A stretch of 64,000 bases of DNA, taken from assembly GCF_012396125.1 (NCBI RefSeq), contig NZ_JAAXOX010000004.1, forward strand, positions 186,001 through 250,000, written 5' to 3'. Under the pieces are notes generated by a model that was not told the origin of the DNA, searched no databases, and saw nothing but the letters and a program-made list of their open reading frames with translations. Source of the DNA: Cellulomonas denverensis. GTDB lineage: Bacteria > Actinomycetota > Actinomycetes > Actinomycetales > Cellulomonadaceae. Numbering within the stretch: the first letter of the stretch is position 1; every line of letters begins with the position of its first letter. The translations under genes and the position numbers were made by a program. This document shows, piece after piece, positions 61,889-64,000 of the stretch.

Positions 61889-61946
61889 CGTGGTGTGGAA
61901 CCCTGGAGGCCGCCGGCTCGTTCACCCCGCGATGGAAAGGAAGATC

Positions 61947-61985
61947 GTGCCCAGCTGCCTCCCCTCCCCGCAGGTCCGTCGATGA
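61947..61985 (+). CDS. Short upstream ORF coupled to the ABC ATPase gene
   Basis: GTG 61947 is preceded by a strong GGAAAGGAAG site and opens a 12-codon frame (VPSCLPSPQVRR) whose TGA (61983-61985) overlaps the ATG of the downstream ABC gene at 61982 (ATGA). The ABC gene itself has no good ribosome site, so its translation probably depends on this leader. It might also sense a cue through ribosome stalling on the Pro/Ser/Cys-containing peptide. Expression is unproven. Confidence 0.5.
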   Translation: MPSCLPSPQVRR

Positions 61986-62746
61986 CCGGCACTCCCCTGG
62001 TCGCCCAGCAGGTGTGGGCCGGCTACGGCGGCGCCCCAGTGCTGACCGGCGTCGACCTCACCCTCGCCCCCGGTGACACCATCGGCCTGATCGGCAGCTC
62101 CGGCGCCGGCAAGTCCACCCTGATCCGGGTGCTGCTCGGGCTGAACAAGCCCACCCAGGGCCGCGCGACCTACGGCGGGCGCACCGTCTCCCGGCTGTCC
62201 CGCAAGGAGAAGAAGCACTTCCGCACCACCGTGCGGGCCGTGCACCAGGAGGGCCTGTCCGGCGCCGACCCGCGGACGAGCGTGGAGCGGCTGCTGCTGA
62301 ACACCCTCAACGACGCCCGCAAGGCGGGTCTGGCCACCGGTCAGCAGCCCGCGGACGTGCTGGCCACCGTCGGCATGGAACCGCGCTTCCTGGCCCGCAC
62401 CCTGCAGTCGCTGTCCGGCGGCGAGCGGCAGCGGGTGGTGCTGGCCAACGCCCTGGCCACCCGGCCGGAGATCCTGATCCTGGACGAGCCCGCCACCGCC
62501 CTGGACCCCGCGCTGCGCGACACCGTCACCGACCGGATCGCCGAGCTCACCGCGGCCGGGGTCGGCCTGCTGGTGGTCTCGCACGACCTGCGGATGGTCG
62601 ACCGGCTGACCTCGGTCACCCACGTGCTGGCCGAGGGCCGGATCGTGGAGAGCGGGCCGGTGCGCCGGCTGATGACCGAGCCGCAGCACGAGGAGACCCG
62701 GGCGCTGGCCGAGGCACTGCCGGAGGCGATCGGCGGGCTGCGCTAG
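61982..62746 (+). CDS. Stand-alone ABC transporter ATP-binding protein
   Basis: This 254-residue ATPase has Walker A GSSGAGKST, Q-loop VHQEGLSGADPRTSV, signature SLSGGERQR, Walker B ILILDEPATALD and H-loop VVSHDLRM. The pattern is closest to the DppF/OppF and nickel-type peptide-importer ATPases, with a typical RIVESGPVRRL C-terminus. No permease or binding-protein gene is adjacent, so its partner is encoded elsewhere. The start ATG 61982 overlaps the 12-codon leader ORF. It is followed after 59 bp by the higBA pair. Confidence 0.82.
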   Translation: MTGTPLVAQQVWAGYGGAPVLTGVDLTLAPGDTIGLIGSSGAGKSTLIRVLLGLNKPTQGRATYGGRTVSRLSRKEKKHFRTTVRAVHQEGLSGADPRTSVERLLLNTLNDARKAGLATGQQPADVLATVGMEPRFLARTLQSLSGGERQRVVLANALATRPEILILDEPATALDPALRDTVTDRIAELTAAGVGLLVVSHDLRMVDRLTSVTHVLAEGRIVESGPVRRLMTEPQHEETRALAEALPEAIGGLR

Positions 62747-62770
62747 CCGGTATCGGATGCGCGTCGGCTC

Positions 62771-62799
62771 TTGTCGCGCGTTGCGCAACGCGCTACGTT
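62771..62799 (+). promoter_or_regulatory. Promoter of the higBA operon
   Basis: -35 TTGTCG (62771-62776), a 17-bp spacer, and -10 TACGTT (62794-62799), followed 6 nt later by the GTG start of higB. The transcript is probably leaderless. Confidence 0.65.
62776..62793. promoter_or_regulatory. Palindromic operator in the higBA promoter spacer
   Basis: GCGCGTTGCGCAACGCGC is a perfect 18-bp palindrome that fills the gap between the -35 and -10 elements. It is the expected site for autorepression by the antitoxin HigA. Confidence 0.65.
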
Positions 62800-62805
62800 T
62801 GCTCG

Positions 62806-63084
62806 GTGATCAAGTCGTTCCAGCACAAGGGGCTCCGGCTGTTCTTCGAGACGGGCTCCAAGGCCGGGGTCATCCCGGCGCATGCTGGGCGGCTACGGAT
62901 GCAGCTCGCCGCGCTGAACACGGCGAGCCGGATCGAGGATATGGACCTGCCCGGCTATCGGCTGCACGAACTGAAAGGCGACCAGGCCGGACGGTGGTCC
63001 ATCACCGTGCAGGCGAACTGGCGGATGACGTTCGAGTTCGCCCAGGGCGACGCGTACGTCGTGAGCTACGAGGACTACCACTGA
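62806..63084 (+). CDS. higB: HigB/RelE-family toxin
   Basis: This 92-residue protein belongs to the HigB group of the RelE/ParE superfamily, whose members cut mRNA on the ribosome. Typical features: MIKSFQHKGLRLFFETGSKAG at the start (joined blocks MIKSFQHKGLRLFFETG and SKAG), a central helix LAALNTASRIEDMDLPGYRLH, GRWSITVQANWRMTFEF, and the terminal YEDYH. The catalytic histidine/arginine set of RelE-type toxins is partly present (ANWRMTF, EDYH). It precedes its antitoxin, an order characteristic of higBA. GTG 62806. Confidence 0.9.
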   Translation: MIKSFQHKGLRLFFETGSKAGVIPAHAGRLRMQLAALNTASRIEDMDLPGYRLHELKGDQAGRWSITVQANWRMTFEFAQGDAYVVSYEDYH

Positions 63085-63395
63085 TGAGCGACGAGAACCT
63101 GACGGCCATGGCGAACCCGCCCCACCCGGGCGAGTTCATCGAGGCGACCTACCTGACGCCGCTGAACCTGAGCGCCCGCCAGCTCGCGGGCGCGCTCGGG
63201 GTGGCGCCCACCTCGGTGACGCGCGTGCTCGCCGGCACCGCACGGGTGACCCCGGAGATGGCGGTGCGACTGGAGAAGGTGCTGGGCCGCTCGGCGGAGT
63301 CGTGGCTGTCCATGCAGGACGCCTATGACCTCGCCCGGGCCCGCAGCGCCGGCACCGGCGCGGACCTGCGCCCCCTGCCGGACCTGGTGGCGTGA
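63084..63395 (+). CDS. higA: HigA-type antitoxin, XRE family
   Basis: This 103-residue protein with a helix-turn-helix (LSARQLAGALGVAPTSVTRVL) starts at ATG 63084, overlapping the higB stop (TGATG). It has the HigA hallmark NPPHPGEFIEATYLTPLNLS and the AESWLSMQDAYDLARA block. It binds and neutralises HigB and represses the operon at the palindrome 62776-62793. Its stop lies 10 bp from the stop of the convergent ABC ATPase gene. Confidence 0.9.
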   Translation: MSDENLTAMANPPHPGEFIEATYLTPLNLSARQLAGALGVAPTSVTRVLAGTARVTPEMAVRLEKVLGRSAESWLSMQDAYDLARARSAGTGADLRPLPDLVA

Positions 63396-63405
63396 TCCGA
63401 CCGGG

Positions 63406-64000
63406 TCAGCCGGCCAGCACCATCACCTCGTCCAGCCGGGCCGGGACTTCGCGCAGCTCGGCGTCCGGCAGCACGGCGCGCACCCGGTCCAGCGGGACCC
63501 CGGCGACCCGGAGCGCCCGGCCGTCCACCGCCACCGGCAACCCGGCGGCGGACAGCGTGCGCACCGTGCCGGACCAGTCCGCGGTGACCACCTGCACCGC
63601 GGGCACCCCGGCGGTCAGCGAGGCGGGGGTGCCCTGCCGGACCACCCGGCCGCGCGCCATCAGCACCACCTCGTCGCACTGCTCGGCCTCCTGCATGTAG
63701 TGCGTGGTGACCAGCACCGCGGCACCGGCCTCCGCGGCCGCCCGGACGCTGTCCCACAGCGCCGCCCGGGCCAGCGGGTCCACCCCGGAGGTCGGCTCGT
63801 CCAGCACCAGCAGTTCCGGGCCGTGGCCGAGCGCCGCGGCGAAGGCGGTCCGCCGCTGCACGCCCAGCCCCAGCCGCCCGACCAGCCGGTCGCGGACGTC
63901 CGCCAGCTCGGCGGGCACCACCGGCTCCGCACCGAACACCTCCGCCACGAAGCCCAGGTTCTCCGCCACGGTCAGGTCGGTGGCCAGCCCGAGGCCCTGC
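63406..64000 (-). CDS. ABC-2-type transporter ATP-binding protein, N-terminus beyond window
   Basis: The coding frame is open through position 64000, reading QGLGLATDLTVAENLGFVAE at the right edge, so the N-terminus with Walker A lies outside. The visible ~198 residues contain a degraded signature region (VGRLGLGVQRRTAFAAALG), Walker B ELLVLDEPTSGVDP and the H-loop in VLVTTHYMQEAEQCDEV. The C-terminal domain (TPASLTAG onward) is of the DrrA/CcmA type, so this would energise an ABC-2 permease for drug or lipid export. The partner permease would be outside the window. Confidence 0.8.
   Translation of the reverse strand, partial: QGLGLATDLTVAENLGFVAEVFGAEPVVPAELADVRDRLVGRLGLGVQRRTAFAAALGHGPELLVLDEPTSGVDPLARAALWDSVRAAAEAGAAVLVTTHYMQEAEQCDEVVLMARGRVVRQGTPASLTAGVPAVQVVTADWSGTVRTLSAAGLPVAVDGRALRVAGVPLDRVRAVLPDAELREVPARLDEVMVLAG

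Overview
The window is about 72% GC, densely packed, and uses many GTG starts and 4-bp stop/start overlaps. It carries a mycothiol synthase (mshD), a DUF3151 gene, a DtxR/IdeR-type iron box, a HAIR (HspR) box, and an RNA-degradosome-type ppk coupled to a mutT1-like gene. Together these point to an actinobacterial chromosome. The fba / trmH / dedA / pyrE / xth neighbourhood, GH3 glucosidase and DMSO-reductase operon suggest a Micrococcales-like (for example Cellulomonas-type) genome. The genus is an inference from gene content, not from a marker gene. No rRNA, tRNA, CRISPR array, insertion sequence or prophage was seen.

Layout. 1-3441: truncated DUF3151 gene and a partner-switching module (two STAS proteins around a PAS-GAF-SpoIIE-HATPase protein). 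3.5-12.6 kb: housekeeping genes (class II aldolase, SpoU/TrmH methyltransferase, DedA, HAD phosphatase, YwiC-like membrane protein, radical SAM/SPASM protein, pyrE, SDR, exonuclease III, DUF4190 repeat protein). 12.6-15.6 kb: TetR regulator divergent from a GH3 beta-glucosidase. 15.6-21.6 kb: a DMSO-reductase-type molybdoenzyme operon (dmsB-dmsC-dmsA-TorD-like chaperone-Fe/S fusion protein) behind a strong leader hairpin. 21.7-26.2 kb: FAD oxidoreductase, second DedA, clpB with a HAIR box and a SigH/SigR-like promoter. 26.2-31.5 kb: an exopolysaccharide operon (hyaluronan-synthase-like GT2, membrane-anchored GH26, UDP-glucose dehydrogenase) with a perfect CRP-type palindrome upstream. 31.5-33.7 kb: VOC protein, lipoprotein, trmB.

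33.8-45.3 kb is the most distinctive part: a nine-gene leftward operon under an iron box. It contains hmuTUV heme importer genes, a surface protein, two HtaA-type heme-binding surface proteins (one apparently fused to a WxL-like C-terminal domain), a DUF916-type surface protein, and a CydDC-like heterodimeric ABC exporter. The genes are linked by 4-bp overlaps or short gaps. The parts suggest heme capture at the wall, import through HmuTUV, and an exporter whose substrate is unknown.

45.4-64 kb: DUF5997 gene, FAD monooxygenase-like gene, two tandem STAND-like ATPases with an altered Walker A motif, mshD, ppk-mutT1, two paralogous septum-formation-type lipoproteins, a DUF47-pit phosphate operon with PHO boxes, an unknown conserved gene, a sugar porter, a stand-alone ABC ATPase coupled to a 12-codon upstream ORF, a higBA toxin-antitoxin pair with a palindromic operator in its promoter spacer, and the end of an ABC-2-type ATPase cut by the window edge.

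Two sequence-level themes recur. At least nine genes show a TANNNT-like -10 hexamer placed 6-7 nt before the start codon, as expected for leaderless transcripts. A long palindromic element with the same 21-bp arm occurs in two convergent intergenic gaps 24.6 kb apart.
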